A stretch of 64,000 nucleotides of DNA. It comes from Lolium rigidum. Lineage: Eukaryota > Streptophyta > Magnoliopsida > Poales > Poaceae. The notes beneath the pieces are model-generated. The model made no database searches, had not been told where the DNA came from, and worked only from the letters and a program-made list of their open reading frames with translations. Each line of letters starts with the position of its first letter. Positions within the stretch are counted from its first letter, which is position 1. The DNA lies in the NCBI RefSeq assembly GCF_022539505.1, contig NC_061513.1, positions 182,310,017-182,374,016 on the forward strand, read 5' to 3'. Positions 12,101-25,483 of the stretch are shown piece by piece. The position numbers and the translations under genes are program-made.

Positions 12101-13412
12101 TGGATTTCCTTGGTTGTGCCACTGGTTTGACACAACCACTGTTCCCTTGGATGATTTCCTGTTTGCTTCTCCCATGTTTGCTTGCACCAAATGCCTAGCA
12201 GCCAAGTGATGATACAAACAGGCTATTCTTCCCCTTTTTGCTTCTGTGATATTTGCATATGCTTATTTATGAGCAAAACAACTGCTTGCTCATGATCATC
12301 TGTGTATACCTCACTCCAGCTCCTAGATTTATGTGCTGTTGTAGAGGATTTGCTTCTGGTTGATGATCAAAGCTTGCCCTGCTCCTCCTTGCTGGCTTGT
12401 GATGATTCCCTCCTTGTGGCTTGCTCTACAGCACAGTTCTTGGTGGAACTGTTCTGGATAGTTTGGTGTTCTTCCTGTTCTATGGTTCTGGTTGTTCTTA
12501 CCCTTGGATGATCCTGTCGATGGATTCTAGGGTTTGCTATGAAAAGCTTTTATATTGTCCCTCTCTTCACTCCTTTGGTCGACAACAATGCATGTACTGG
12601 GTTCTCCTCCCCTGGCTGTGTGTGTGTGGAGAGCATGCAACTCTCCTTGTGAGCTACCTGTGTGCTCACAGGTTGGGACTTGGGCTTTGGCTTGGTTCAA
12701 CTCGGCAGGCTTGATATTATCCATCAAACTTCTGGTTTCTTTTGCTAACCTACGAAGTGGCATTGCCACTTGGCATAATGTGTATATTTTGTCTTGTTGT
12801 TTTATTTTTGCAGGGATCCAAAGAGTGATTAAGAAGTTCTGCATCAAGTGTTGATCAAGAACTACTTGAAGAACTTAGCTAGTTTAGCTATTTGCATTTC
12901 TTTGTAATTTTCATTTTCCTTTTTCATTTAATCCATTTATGTAATGTGTTGTAATTCTTATAATTCATTTGGGATATTGTAATGACAATGTATTATGTGT
13001 GAGAAATCAATAAAGCTGGATCAAGTTTTCTCTAATGAGCTTTAATTATATATCCAATTACTTTATATTTTTGATTTATCAAATTGCTTAATGAATTGTC
13101 TCACATTTGAATTATAATATGCTTATTTTATGTTTGAATTTAACATTCAAACATAGTTTCTTTGAATTCAATCATGCAACTTAAGTTAAAAGATGAATTG
13201 TTCCCCTCTCTTAACAAAACCCTAAATTGAGTTTGGATAGGTCCAAGTTTATCGCACTCTCGAAACCCTAACCCTATCTGGTGTCGAGAGAGAAACTTGT
13301 CCCCCCCTAAGATGCAGTTTTTCAATAAAGCGCGAAATTTCCCAGATTTTACGATGCAATGCACATCCCTTTCTAAAATTTACCCCGCAATCATCTCGAA
13401 TACTGGGATATT
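9109..13412 (-). repeat. 3' LTR of the chromovirus, interrupted
   Basis: On the minus strand it begins TGTAATATCC at 13412. It matches 20113-22533 but is longer: the segments 10131-10285 and about 11450-13165 are absent from the other LTR. With the missing 620 bp, the original LTR was about 4.9 kb. The many short frames inside it are not supported as genes. Confidence 0.85.
10860..13014 (+). other. Exon/intron-like signals antisense to the chromovirus LTR
   Basis: Read on the plus strand, a GC-rich block (10390-10860) ends in a strong donor-like GTAAGT (10860-10865). A T-rich tract ending TTTTTGCAG with AG at 12812-12813 follows 1.95 kb later. An AATAAA lies at 13009-13014 after an AT-rich 3'-UTR-like stretch. 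The donor is kept in the other LTR (21707-21712), but the acceptor and poly(A) signal are deleted there. This could be an antisense transcription unit or chance. Confidence 0.35.
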
Positions 13413-16388
13413 ACAGCCTTTCCCCCTTAAATAAAACTTCGTCCTGAAGTTGTGGTTGTTATACCTGAACAGTTCTGGATAGGATTTCATCAAGTCTTCC
13501 TCTTTCTCCCAGGTGGCTTCTCTCTCAGGATGATGTTTCCATTGGATTTTGCAATACTTAATAGCTCTGTTCCTGAGTTGTTTCCAGTTCTCCTCGAGAA
13601 TCTTGGCTGGCTTCCCGATATAAGTCAAATCTGGCTGAAGATCTAGCTCATCATGAGATACTGGCTCGTCTGGTGTCTTTAAACATCTCCGGAGTTGTGA
13701 CACATGGAATACATTGTGTATCTGAGCTAATCTTCCCGGTAGATCCAATTCAAAAGCTAATCCACGCTTCTGACTTAATATCTTGAAAGGTCCGATGTAT
13801 CTTGGGCTAAGTTTTCCCTTTACTCCGAATCTCTGTTGACCTTTCATCGGACTAACCTTTAGATATACCATGTCTCTAACTTTTGGTTCCCATGTCCTTC
13901 TCTTTTGATCTGCATAACTCTTCTGTCGGCTTTGAGCTATCTTGAGTCTGTCCCTTATGACATTAATGATCTGTTGTTTCTCCTTCACATAATCTGGATC
14001 AAACTCTTTGCTCGAACCTGTTTCATACCAACAAATTGGTGACCTAAACTTCCTTCTGTACAGAGCTTCAATAGGTGTCATCTTGATATTGCTTTGATAG
14101 CTATTGTTGTAAGAAAACTCTGCTAAGGGTAAGTCTTCCTCCCATGATCATCCGAAGTCTAGGGCACAAGCCCTAAGCATGTCCTCAAGTATCTGGTTTG
14201 TCCTCTCAGTTTGTCCTCCCGTCTGAGGATGATAAGCTATGTTGTAGTCCAACTTGGATCCTAAAGCTTCGTGTAATTGTTTCCAAAAGGCTGATGTGAA
14301 CACAGATCCTCGATCAGATACTATCTTCTTGGGAACTCCGTGTTTACTTACAATCTCTTTAATGTAAAGGTCTATAAGCTTCTCACCGGTATCCTTCTGA
14401 TTTACCGCTAAGAAATGTGCACTTTTGGTTAACCGGTCCACGGTTACCCATATCATGTCCTTCATTTTATTAGTCATGGGTAGTCCGGTGATAAAATCCA
14501 TTCCTATCTCTTCCCACTTCCATTCTGGGATTGGTAAAGGTTGCAATGGTCCTGCGGGACTTTGATGTTCTGCCTTAACTCTCTGACATGTGTGACATTC
14601 TGGCACATATTGAGCAATTTCCCGCTTCATGTTGTTCCACCAGGACAACTCTTTTAGGTCCATGTACATTTTTGTACTTCCTGGATGGATTGAATACGGT
14701 GTTTGATGTGCTTCTCTGAGTATAACTTCCCTAATCTCGGCATTATCTGGAACACACATCCTTTTCTGAAACCATAAGGATCCAGATTTTCCTAGTTTAA
14801 ACTCCGAGGGGCTTCTTTCTGCGATCCTTCTTATCTCTTCCACAATGAATGGATCATCCAACTGACCCATTATGATCTCATTTTTCAAGTTCATGTTCAA
14901 TTCTTCTGCAACTTGCAGTGCTGATAGTCCCTCGTGTGCTTCCTTTTCCCAGAGTTGTATATGTGCCTGACTTATCTCCCTCTTAAGCTCCGGTGCTATT
15001 TCTTGTTCAACTCCTCCGGTAATCTTTCTACTTAAGGCATCAGCTACAACATTATCCTTTCCTGGGGTGTAACTGATAGTCAAGTCATAATCCTTGATTA
15101 ACTCAAGCCATCTTTTCTGTCTCATGTTCAGTTCCTTCTGAGTGAAGAAATATTTGAGACTTTTGTGATCTGTATAAAGCTCACACTTGGCTCCATAAAG
15201 AAAATGCCTCCAAGTCTTCAATGCTAATACAACTGCTGCTAGCTCTAAGTCATGTGTTGGATAGTTGACTTCATGAGGTCTCAATTGTCTTGATCCATAT
15301 GATATCACTTTCCGATCTTGCATAAGTACACATCCCAATCCATGCTTGGATGCGTCACAATAAACTGTGTAGTCCTTGCCAGTTTCTGGAACTGCTAACA
15401 CTGGTGTTGTTGTTAATTTCTCTTTTAGAGTTTGAAAACTCTTCTCACACTCATCTGACCACACAAACGGTGTGTTCTTCCTTAACAACTTGGTCATTGG
15501 TCCTGCTATCTTGGAGAATCCTTCAATGAATCTCCTATAGTATCCTGCCATTCCTAAGAATCCTCCGATTTCCTTGACATTCTTAGGTGCTTCCCAGTCT
15601 AAGACTGTTGCAACTTTGCTTGGGTTTACAGCTATTCCATCCTTGCTTATCACATGTCCAAGAAATTCTACTTGGTCTAGCCAAAACTCGCACTTGCTAA
15701 ATTTGGCATAGAGCTGATGTTCCCTTAGTGTTTGCAACACTATCCTAAGATGCTCTGCATGTTCAGTCTTATCCTTGGAATATATCAAGATATCATCGAT
15801 GAACATGATGACAAACTTGTCAAGATAAGGCATGAATATCTTGTTCATGAGTTTCATGAATATTGCTGGGGCATTGGTCAATCCAAAAGGTACGACTAAG
15901 TACTCATGATGTCCATACCTTGAAAGAAAGGCAGTTTTCGGAACATCTTCTTTCTTGATCTTTATCTGGTGATACCCTGATCTCAGATCAATCTTGGACA
16001 AGACTCCTGCTCCCCTGACTTGATCAAACAGATCTTGAATTCTGGGAAGTGGATACTTGTTCTTGATAGTAACATTGTTCAGGTTCCGGTAATCTCCGCA
16101 CATCCTATGGCCTCCATCCCTTTTGTCCACAAATATGACTGGTGATCCACAAGGTGAAATACTTTCTTGTATGGATCCGTTTTGTTCCAAGCCATCTAAT
16201 TGCTCTTTGAGTTCCTTCAACTCCTTAGGTCCCATCTTGTATGGTGCCTTAGCAATCGGGGCTGTTCCAGGAATTAGGTCAATGGTAAACTCTATCTCCC
16301 TATCTGGTGGCATTCCAGGTAATTCCTTCGGAAAAACATCTTGGAATTCATTGACTATTGGGATGTCCTTAAGCTTCACTTCTTTCAT
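13380..16388 (-). pseudogene. pol: reverse transcriptase, RNase H, integrase, chromodomain-like tail
   Basis: One reading frame of about 1000 codons is open except for a TGA at 14148-14150. Reverse transcriptase lies at about residues 60-300, with FIDDILIYS near residue 197. RNase H follows with [22 protein letters not shown] and ADALSRK. Integrase has an HHCC zinc motif (ending CHTCQR), then SDRG and [11 protein letters not shown] of the catalytic core. After the stop come the integrase C-terminus and a chromodomain-like end (WKHHPEREATWEKEEDL). In this lineage such tails are thought to guide integration to chromatin. The upstream protease part shares the frame but is cut off by a TAA near 16410. 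The frame runs through the polypurine tract and ends 33 bases inside the 3' LTR. Confidence 0.93.
13413..13431 (-). other. Polypurine tract of the chromovirus
   Basis: The minus strand reads TTTAAGGGGGAAAGGC directly before the LTR start TGTAATATCC. The tract lies within the open pol frame. Confidence 0.8.
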
Positions 16389-16409
16389 GCTATTGAACTG
16401 TAGCTCAAC

Positions 16410-16944
16410 TTAAATCTGAGTATGTTTGTCTCCTTGATAAATCATCCTTCCTCCATCTGGGCTTTTCAAAGACACCGTCTTGTTTGCACAATCTATCAAG
16501 GCTCCATTCGCCTCTAACCAGTTCATACCAAGAATGACATCTATGTCCTTCATAGGTAGAACGAACAGGTCTGCGTCAAACGCACATCTACGGATCATGA
16601 TGACCTGCTATTGCTTAACGTGGGTAAATAATATCGCTCCCCCCGCAGATAGTATGGTAATGGGTGTTTCTAACTTAGCAATTAATCCCATGTTTGATGA
16701 TGAATTGCTGAGAAATGAATGATGTGGTTGCACCAGTATCAAAAAGTACTTTGCCAGGATGAGTGAGTATCTGAAGCGTACCTATGACTGCTTTGTCTAA
16801 ATTAATCACCTCCTCCAGGATGGTACAATTAAGCTTCCCGAAGGGCTTCTTGTTCTTCCAATTCCCTACGGAATTCCCACTACGACTCCCACCTCCTCCT
16901 GACTGTCCACCTCCATTCTTTCTATTAGGGCAATCCTTCAGCAT
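16410..16944 (-). pseudogene. Protease and zinc-knuckle part of gag-pol
   Basis: A zinc-knuckle-like motif precedes and overlaps the start (GCRQEGHMLKDC); its expected first cysteine reads as serine. A Gly/Ser-rich linker and the retropepsin active site DTGATTSFIS follow. After a frame change near 16680 the domain continues with VILGMNWL, and the frame ends in a TAA at 16410 that is in register with the reverse transcriptase. The protease would have processed the polyprotein. The frame change, a TAG near 16613 and the TAA make it non-functional. Confidence 0.85.
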
Positions 16945-16973
16945 GTGCCCCTCCTGGCGACACCCAAAACTTA

Positions 16974-17891
<918 letters not shown>

Positions 17892-18194
17892 CTTCCCCTA
17901 GCTTTGTAACACAAAGTGGTACTCATAGTTACTCCATGCACAAGTTTTCTGAGCTCAACTTTGTGCACAGAACTAGTCATGCAATGGAAATCAAGAAGCA
18001 AATCCAAATCATACAAAACATATACCATGTATATACATACTTAGGTGGTTTATTACAATACTCAGTAGTAGTGTGAGTATGCAAACTCACTTATTGAAGT
18101 ATAATTACAACTTATTAAAATATTACAAACTGCAATACATGTGGTACAACTGTATTGTAGTCTCGCCTCCGATCGTTGGTCTCTAGTCGTGGCT

Positions 18195-19277
18195 TCATTC
18201 TCGGTACATCCCAGGCTTCCATCCGGTCGAACGTGTAGTCCTCCTGATAGAGTCTGGGATATATGGTCTCCCAGTCGGCTGGTAGTCCGAATCAGAGGAT
18301 GATCCCAGGGAGAAATTTGTCATCATGAAATGATTCTTTAAAGATTCATAATCCTCCCCCGGGGTATACTCCCCTGTGACTCCATCATAGGCATTCCCTC
18401 CTTCTATGTCGGATTCGATCACTATCGGATACTCCTCGTAATCTCCCCTACTATACTGATGGTTCTGATACTGATTTATGGCATCTTGATCTCTCTCGGG
18501 ATTACATCTCACTGGATCACTATCAATTCCCATGAATGATCCCCAACGCCATCCCGTGGAATTCTCAATAGGAGTCTCCGAACGTTGGTGGTTTCCGGAT
18601 TTCTCTCCGCCCTCATATCCACCTTGTGAGCTACTAGGAAAGTACCTAGGTGTTAGAGGTGTGGTTTGTGGTTCAGGAGCATCTATGTCAATATAATCAC
18701 CAGTTGAGTAAACTGGTGTATGGACCTCACTCTCCATCGGCTCCTTACCCTTCGAATCCTCCTTGGGCTTAGTGAACTCATCTAACATTGTATCAATTGC
18801 CCCCGACAGATGTCGGTTCAACTGAAAGAACAATGTCAGTAGGTTTCTGCAGTTATCCATGTACTTGGCGACTTCTGCAGGCTTTATCTTGGCTAACTTG
18901 AAGTGGTTTAGAGCCGGATCATCGTCCTCCTCCATATGTGGGATATGTGCGAATTCAGAGCCAATAAGATCCTTGGTCTTATGCTCGCGAATATCTGTGA
19001 TGGCTTTCATTATGGCTATGTGATAGGCTATTCTGATAGTCCTAGCCTCTCCAGCTGGCATGATTGCACTCATCCCTAGGGATTCAGGTAGCTGAAGTCC
19101 CACCCTACACTTCGCTAGTATAGTACTGTCATAGTACGTGTACTTCATTAGCCGGATTTGGGGATTGCACCCAAATTCGATTAACATTGCCCGGAGTATG
19201 TCAACCTTTCCTCCGTCATAATCGTTCAGAGTGGATTCCTTCACTTTCACGTTACGTCCGGAACGTGAACTGGTCAA
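18195..19277 (-). CDS. Unidentified intact 360-aa ORF between 5' LTR and gag
   Basis: A complete ORF with ATG at 19277 lies between the primer site and gag, in the same direction as gag-pol. The N-terminal half looks like a folded, mainly helical domain (about residues 1-160). The C-terminal half is low in complexity and rich in Pro, Ser, Gly, Tyr, Glu and Asp (for example STGDYIDIDAPEPQTTP). I see no zinc knuckle, protease motif, signal peptide or membrane helix. It stays open although gag and pol each have stops, which could reflect selection, a younger origin or chance. Extra ORFs before gag are known in some plant Gypsy elements such as Ogre/Tat; I do not recognise this one. Confidence 0.55.
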   Translation of the reverse strand: MTSSRSGRNVKVKESTLNDYDGGKVDILRAMLIEFGCNPQIRLMKYTYYDSTILAKCRVGLQLPESLGMSAIMPAGEARTIRIAYHIAIMKAITDIREHKTKDLIGSEFAHIPHMEEDDDPALNHFKLAKIKPAEVAKYMDNCRNLLTLFFQLNRHLSGAIDTMLDEFTKPKEDSKGKEPMESEVHTPVYSTGDYIDIDAPEPQTTPLTPRYFPSSSQGGYEGGEKSGNHQRSETPIENSTGWRWGSFMGIDSDPVRCNPERDQDAINQYQNHQYSRGDYEEYPIVIESDIEGGNAYDGVTGEYTPGEDYESLKNHFMMTNFSLGSSSDSDYQPTGRPYIPDSIRRTTRSTGWKPGMYRE

Positions 19278-19479
19278 TTTTGGCTGTGGATAAGAAAGAA
19301 TATAATATTAGTAATAATGCATCATAATAGTGATAATAAAGAATTATCGCACTAAAAGATATGGATGTTTTATTCTCAAGTGAATAAACATCATATTTTT
19401 CGAGAATTCTTTGCTAATCCTATTTGACTCCTAACGTTATGTCCCATTTACTAGGTTCCAACCTAAGGTCAAAGCTTTT

Positions 19480-19491
19480 GCTCCGATACCA
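19480..19491 (-). other. Primer binding site, variant tRNA-iMet type
   Basis: The minus strand reads TGGTATCGGAGC two bases inside the LTR. This differs by one base from the common plant TGGTATCAGAGC site. Confidence 0.85.
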
Positions 19492-19493
19492 AT

Positions 19494-22400
19494 TGTGGTG
19501 ACCCTGCGTACCACTGCATGTTGTAGTATGCCAGTCGTTGATATAACATTCGCGAAGTACCAATCCACAAATATTACACCCCTCAGAGTAGTACAACAGA
19601 ACACAACTGGTCCATAACTCATTCACATATTATTACAAACCAAACATATACATCATCTCGGAGCTCCTCCTGGGTCCAAAGAGGTTTACTCTTGGGTTCG
19701 AGGTGAACCCAACTTAACTTACAATATAAGAGTCTTAACAGGTTATACATTTGTTCCACCCGGGCAGCTAAGTACTAAAGTGTTCGCACTAATCGGTTAC
19801 TACTATTACTCCGGTAGTCTCAGATTGTTATCCTTCGGAAGCCTCCCCTGTTCCGTAGATGATAAGGTATTCTACGCCTTCCACACCGCCCGAGAGGTCT
19901 GGCTCCTCATAGCAGATCTCCTCTGCTCCGCCTTGTCCGTCAGTTGCCTCCTCGTGGTGATTCAGACAGTCTAAGCAAGGGATTATAAGAGGTATGAGTA
20001 CGGGCATACTCAACAAGTTCATAATAGGAAAGAGGTGTTTAATGCACTTGGTACGATATTAGACCAGAAAATCTAATACCAATGCATGTTTTTATAACCA
20101 TTTCTTCAAAAGGTTGCTTTTATTCAGAAGAACTATGTCCGTCAGCCTTCACCGGTTTACTAGAACTTCATGGAGTTCCTTTCCGGCAGCGTTCGCAGTT
20201 CCAAATCCCGGAACAAGGAGTGACAGGTCACGATTCATTACACTCTGCAGAGGTGTGTTGCTTTACCCATAAGAGATCTTAACCTTGGTGCCAACCGGGC
20301 AGCTTTCCCGTCCACACTTCCGTGGTGTGAGGCCCGGTATAAAGTATTAGCCAAATTATACTCCTTCGTGACCTCGCACACCCACCCTTTGTTGCAATTC
20401 CGACCTTGGGTCCTCGTCGGTCAGCGTATCCATTGGATACCATCTGACCTTGACTAATACCAGGTTCCACGACCTGATACCTTCACCGGTCGTTGCAACC
20501 CATCATAGACCGCATTACCGTGGGGACTTAGAGGTTCCCCACCCCTACTGTTGTTCTCGCAAGATACAACTGCTACGGTAAGCGCATCTATTGATGTACG
20601 AGAGGAAGAAGCACAATTGACTACTCTGTCCCACTCCAGATCTTATGGTTAACACGAGTTTTACGGCACAAGAATCACTAGACGACATTTGTTGTTTAAT
20701 CCTAGATGGATATTAACCCTTGAAATGGAACCTCCACCATACTCATACCATGGTTCCATTGCCCACCATTTAGTCATATTCATATTTATGAAGATATCAA
20801 TTTTACTTTTCATGCAAGAGTGATAAGTATAATAGTTTGCAAGTAATTTGGTAAAAATACTCAAATTGACATGAGCAAGTGATGAACTTGCCTGAACACT
20901 GCAAAGTGTTGCAGTTTGATGGTGTGGACTGACCCTTGTACTCTGTTTCTGAAAGATAGCATCATTGTCCGATAAGGGCAATGGTTAAAGAAGCAATTAT
21001 GCATGCTTTCAGCTTTTAGGGTTTTGTCCCCGCCCCCCTTCCCGGTGTTTTATTATTTCATGTCAGAGGTAATCACTAAGAACAATTTAGGGATACTCCT
21101 TAAGAGCAAAATTCTACCTTGGAATATTTATTTTATTCTGAGTGGTTTACATATTTTTACTTATTTTTTTAGAGCGATATTTATTTTATAAAATTTTGTG
21201 AAAGTTTTAATTGAATGGACATTTATGAAATGTCCAAAATGCCCTCGGGCCCACCTATCAGGGTGAACCGGAGTGGGTTGGGCTCAAACCTCTCGGCCTG
21301 GTCCAGCGCACTCGGTCGCCCTCACTTCTTCTCCTCTCCGCGTCGCCTCGTCGAACCCTAATTCCCCCGTGCTCTGGCGACTCGCGGTCGCCACCGCCGT
21401 CGCCGTATTGTTCCGGCCGCCTCCGGCCATCTCTGGCGATGAGATTGGTCGCGGATGATCTGCCTCTCGACGGTGCACCCATCTGTCCGCGTCGATCTGC
21501 GTTTTGCTGATGTCTCCGCTCGCCCCCAACTCCTCAGCAACGCGGTTCATACGGATCCGCGGCGATTCGCCACCCCCTGGCGTTCCTGGTGCTATGGTGC
21601 CGCCATGAGCTCAGCGTGGTGGTGCTGGGCGCGGTGGCCTAGCCTGGCTTGGCTTGGCTTGGCGCCGCCGTGGCCGCCATGGCTGTGCTTCCCGACCGTC
21701 TCGCCTGTAAGTGCTCCACCTCATCTCTCTCTCATCTCTTCTTCTTCATTTTCGTCTAGTTTGAGCTACGGCTGCTTCTCCTCGTGGAGATGCCATGCCG
21801 TGCTGCTGCTTCTGCTTCTACTGGCTTCTGTTGCTATACTTGCTGCTGCTGTGTGTGATGCTGATGTGCTTGCTATTGCTGTGGTGCTCTAGCTGCTGCT
21901 ACTGCTCTACTGGCCCGATCCTATGCCCTGCTAGTGCTTGCTATATTCCCTGGCTTGCTGTCTCTGTGCATTCATGTTGTTGTCCATGCTACTGATCCTC
22001 TTGATGCTTACCTGGCCAGTGCTAGCCATTGTTGTTGCTTACTTCTTGTGTTGTGTCATTTCTCTGGCTCTACTGGCTCTCTACTGTGAGTAGTTCTTGC
22101 ATTTAGCAAGTGTCAGTTCCCCTGGTGTATTGCTCATTGAGTTATGATTCCTGGAAATGCTCTATTGTGCTTGGTTGTGGGCTAGATAGCTCCATCTCTT
22201 GATGGTATGCTTCTGGATACAATTATATATCAATTATTTGATTATCTGTGATGCAATTATTAATGAACTGTGGCTATTTAACTTATATGATTCATGGACT
22301 TAAGTTAAAATATGAATTGTTCCCCTCTCTTAACAAAACCCTAAATTGAGTTTGGATAGGTCCAAGTTTATCGCACTCTCGAAACCCTAACCCTATCTGG

Positions 22401-22533
22401 TGTCGAGAGAGAAACTTGTCCCCCCTAAGATGCAGTTTTTCAATAAAGCGCGAAATTTCCCCAGATTTTACGATGCAATGCACATCCCTTTCTAAAATTT
22501 ACCCGCAATCGTCTCGAATACTGGGATATTACA
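19494..22533 (-). repeat. 5' LTR of the chromovirus, with internal deletions
   Basis: On the plus strand it starts TGTGGTGACC and ends GATATTACA. It matches the other LTR apart from two deletions: about 155 bp after 21126, and about 1.7 kb joined at about 22299. The larger junction joins ATTCATGG to ACTTAAG; TCATG occurs near both breakpoints in the intact copy. Confidence 0.88.
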
Positions 22534-22800
22534 AATCTCAACCTTTCGAAAGGTTTAGATTAAGGGAGGGTGTTAGAATATGTAATAAGCTTTAATATTT
22601 CATGTTTTATACTCCCTCCGGTTCATATTAATTGCCTCTAATATGGATGTATCTAGACACATATTAGTTCTAGATACATCCATATTGAAGTCAATTAATA
22701 TGAATCGGAGGGAGTACTCTAATACGTATGTGTATTAGAGCCCCTTTCTTCTACAATACTCGGCCCATGTTGGCCTATACTTAACACGTAAATGACAGGA
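22534..22800 (+). other. Short unassigned stretch, possible Copia LTR remnant
   Basis: A purine-rich GATTAAGGGAGGG is followed by TGTTAGAATATG at 22571, which looks like a polypurine tract and Copia LTR start. The rest is interrupted by a MITE and I see no matching LTR end or coding sequence. Confidence 0.35.
22612..22714. mobile_element. Stowaway-type MITE, 103 bp
   Basis: Terminal inverted repeats begin CTCCCTCCGGTTCATATTAA on the left and CTCCCTCCGATTCATATTAA on the right. The copy is flanked by TA at 22610-22611 and 22715-22716. This is typical of Tc1/Mariner-derived Stowaway elements in grasses. It has no coding capacity. Confidence 0.93.
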
Positions 22801-22941
22801 GATGACCCTATCGTTCCAGACCTAGAACTTCGACACGGGAAGCCTAGCTTTATTGGTAATACAACTTGTTATCATTTACTTGCTACACTTATTTGTTTAT
22901 TAACATGGGAAGGATATAAGGTACCTACTAAGAAGGTTATC

Positions 22942-25483
22942 ATGCCCTCCACCACAAGGCAAGGTACGAATTTACCTTCTAGACCACATTTTTCGCCTCA
23001 AGGTTCTACTACTCCTGCACTAAAAATAAAGCTATTGTTCATACTAGTTCACCATTATCTATTATGTCAACTAGTAATGAAACAGGTTTGTTGGATGTTG
23101 ATAAGGATAAAGAAGGTACGCCTTATTTATCTAAGTCTATGTCTGATGAACACATGGAATTTGAATTTGAAGAGGATGAACCTTTTAATGAAAATGATAA
23201 ATCTCTAAGTCCTAAAATATCAAATGCTAAAGAAGATGGTATCTTTACTAAAGCTTTTATGAATGTCGATCTAGATGATTTGGATGAATTCGAAGCTAGC
23301 TTAAGTTCCTGCTTAAATGATTTATTTCCTTATGCTAGAAAAACGGAAGCATATGTGCTTTACATTGAAAATAAAGACTATGAATTTAATGTTGAGCCTG
23401 ATAAAATAGAGAATGAGGAAGCTATTAATTTTAATGGTAGATAGGATGAACTTGCTTGGGAACATTTAATAAATCTCTCTTAGCTATCAAATTTGTTTGG
23501 AAATACTGAAATCCAAAAGCGCTATTACTTCTTGAAATTGTTTCCCTTCTCTTTAGGAGGTGAAGTAAAAGCTTGTTTTAGTTATTTAGAACCTAAGTCT
23601 ATTACTAGTAATGAAGCATGCATCTATTTGTTTTGTAATAAATATTTTCCTGCTAGTAAAATACATGCTATGGTTGAAGAAATTATTCACTTCGCTCAAG
23701 GTAAAGAAGAAGTCATTCCTCAAGCTTGGGGGAGATTTAATTCCCTCGAGAGGAAGTGTCCATCCCATGGCTTAAAGGACAACCAATTACTTGACATATT
23801 TTAAAATGGGCTAAGTGCAGGATCTAGATCTTATCTAGACAGTATTGCAGGCAATATTTTCAGGGAAAGGACTGTGGAAGAGGCTAAGGAATTATTGAAT
23901 ATCATCTGGCAGAACCACAATGATTGGCATATTGAAGAAGATATTTCATATGGAAGAGGTATGCATAAATTATATAATGAAGTTATGAAAGAAGCTTCAA
24001 AGTCTCTCAAGGAGAAGGGCATTAAGACTTCTAAGTTGAAGAAATTCTCTGAAGATGGTTATAAATTTTCTACTGATGGAACATGTTTTCTTATTCAAGT
24101 ACATGCTATAAACTCTGGTAAAGTTAATACAGAGGTATCATCTCCTACTAATTTTTTTTGTTAATGGTTCTACTTACAATAGAGGGAGTTTTGATTATGA
24201 TATTAGAAGGGGCATATTGGAGAATTCTCGCAATATAGAAATTATTCATAAAAATCTTAGCTCTTGTGTATATTATCTTAAAATGATTGTCGAACATTAT
24301 CATATGATGCATAATCAAGTCGAGCAAATGATTTCTCTTCAAAATAAATTGTATGAGAACCTTCTTGATGAGAAAAGACAGGTTTGTGGAGTTAATACAA
24401 GAGGAGGCCGATTATCCTCAAGGACATCCCAAGAGAAAAGAACGAGAAGCTCGCGAGAAGAAATCTTTTGCAAGGAAATCCCCAATGAAAATGAAGAGAA
24501 TGAAAACTCTAAAGATCATGATAATGATATATCTATTTATGATGCAGGAACTAAAGATGGGAATAATGAAGAAGATGAGGAAATGTCTCAACCACATGAA
24601 GAACCACCTGAAGATGTTGTTGATAAAGAACATGAGCCTACAATAAATGAAGATCCTCAATCATCCAAGGATAAAAATAAGAAGAAGAAGGCTCCACCTC
24701 AACCAAAAGGTAAAGAAAGGGATCCATGGGTTCATAGAACTATACCATATCCCCAAGAGGTAACTAAAACTCTAGACAATGAAAGATTTGAGAAGTTTAT
24801 TGAATTGATAAAGAGTTTGTATTTGCAAATTCCTCTTGTTGATGGTATTAAAATTCCTTCATATTCAAAATATATGAAATATATTGTTAACAATAAGAGG
24901 AAATGCCAAATGAAGCTATTACTGCTATGCTTGATGATTATTCTTTTAAGGGAAAGCTACCAGAAAAGCGTGGAGATCTAGGTATTCCCACTATTCCTTG
25001 CAATATTAAGAATATGTATGTGAAATATGCTTTATGTGATTTTGGAGCAGGGGTAAGTGTCATTTCATTCTCTATTTATAAGAAGCTTAAAATAAATAAA
25101 TTAGTTCGTAATGAGGTTTCACCACAAATGGCTGATAAATCCACTGCTATTCCTATTGATATATGTGAAGATGTTCCTATTACGATTGCTAATGTGTGAA
25201 TCCCTATGGACTTTGTGATAATAGAAATGCCTGAAGATGATAATTTATCTATTATTCTTGGTAGACCTTTTCTAAATACTGCAGGGTTGTTATAAATTGC
25301 ACTGAAAGCAAGGTCACCTTTCATGTAAAAGGAAAGGAGCTATTGAGCTACCCAAGAGAAGTGTCAATGTTATTGAGCCAAGGTTTAAAAATTGGAAGAT
25401 TTGAAATACCAATTCCTCCTCCAAAACCAAAGTACCAAGTATTAATTGTTGGAATAATTCCAATCCATTATGAGGTACCCTGA
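22942..25483 (+). pseudogene. gag-protease remnant of the Athila-like fragment
   Basis: From ATG 22942 (MPSTTRQGTN) the order mirrors the better copy at 811-3461: acidic N-terminal part, gag core (FPFSLGGEVKACFSYLEP, VIPQAWGRFNSL), coiled region and acidic linker. The protease has DFGAGVSVISFS and ILGRPFLNT. The frame is broken many times, with stops near 23442, 23802, 24162 and 25197 and several shifts. The last in-register stop is TGA 25481-25483. This copy has decayed more than the one at 811-3461. Confidence 0.85.
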
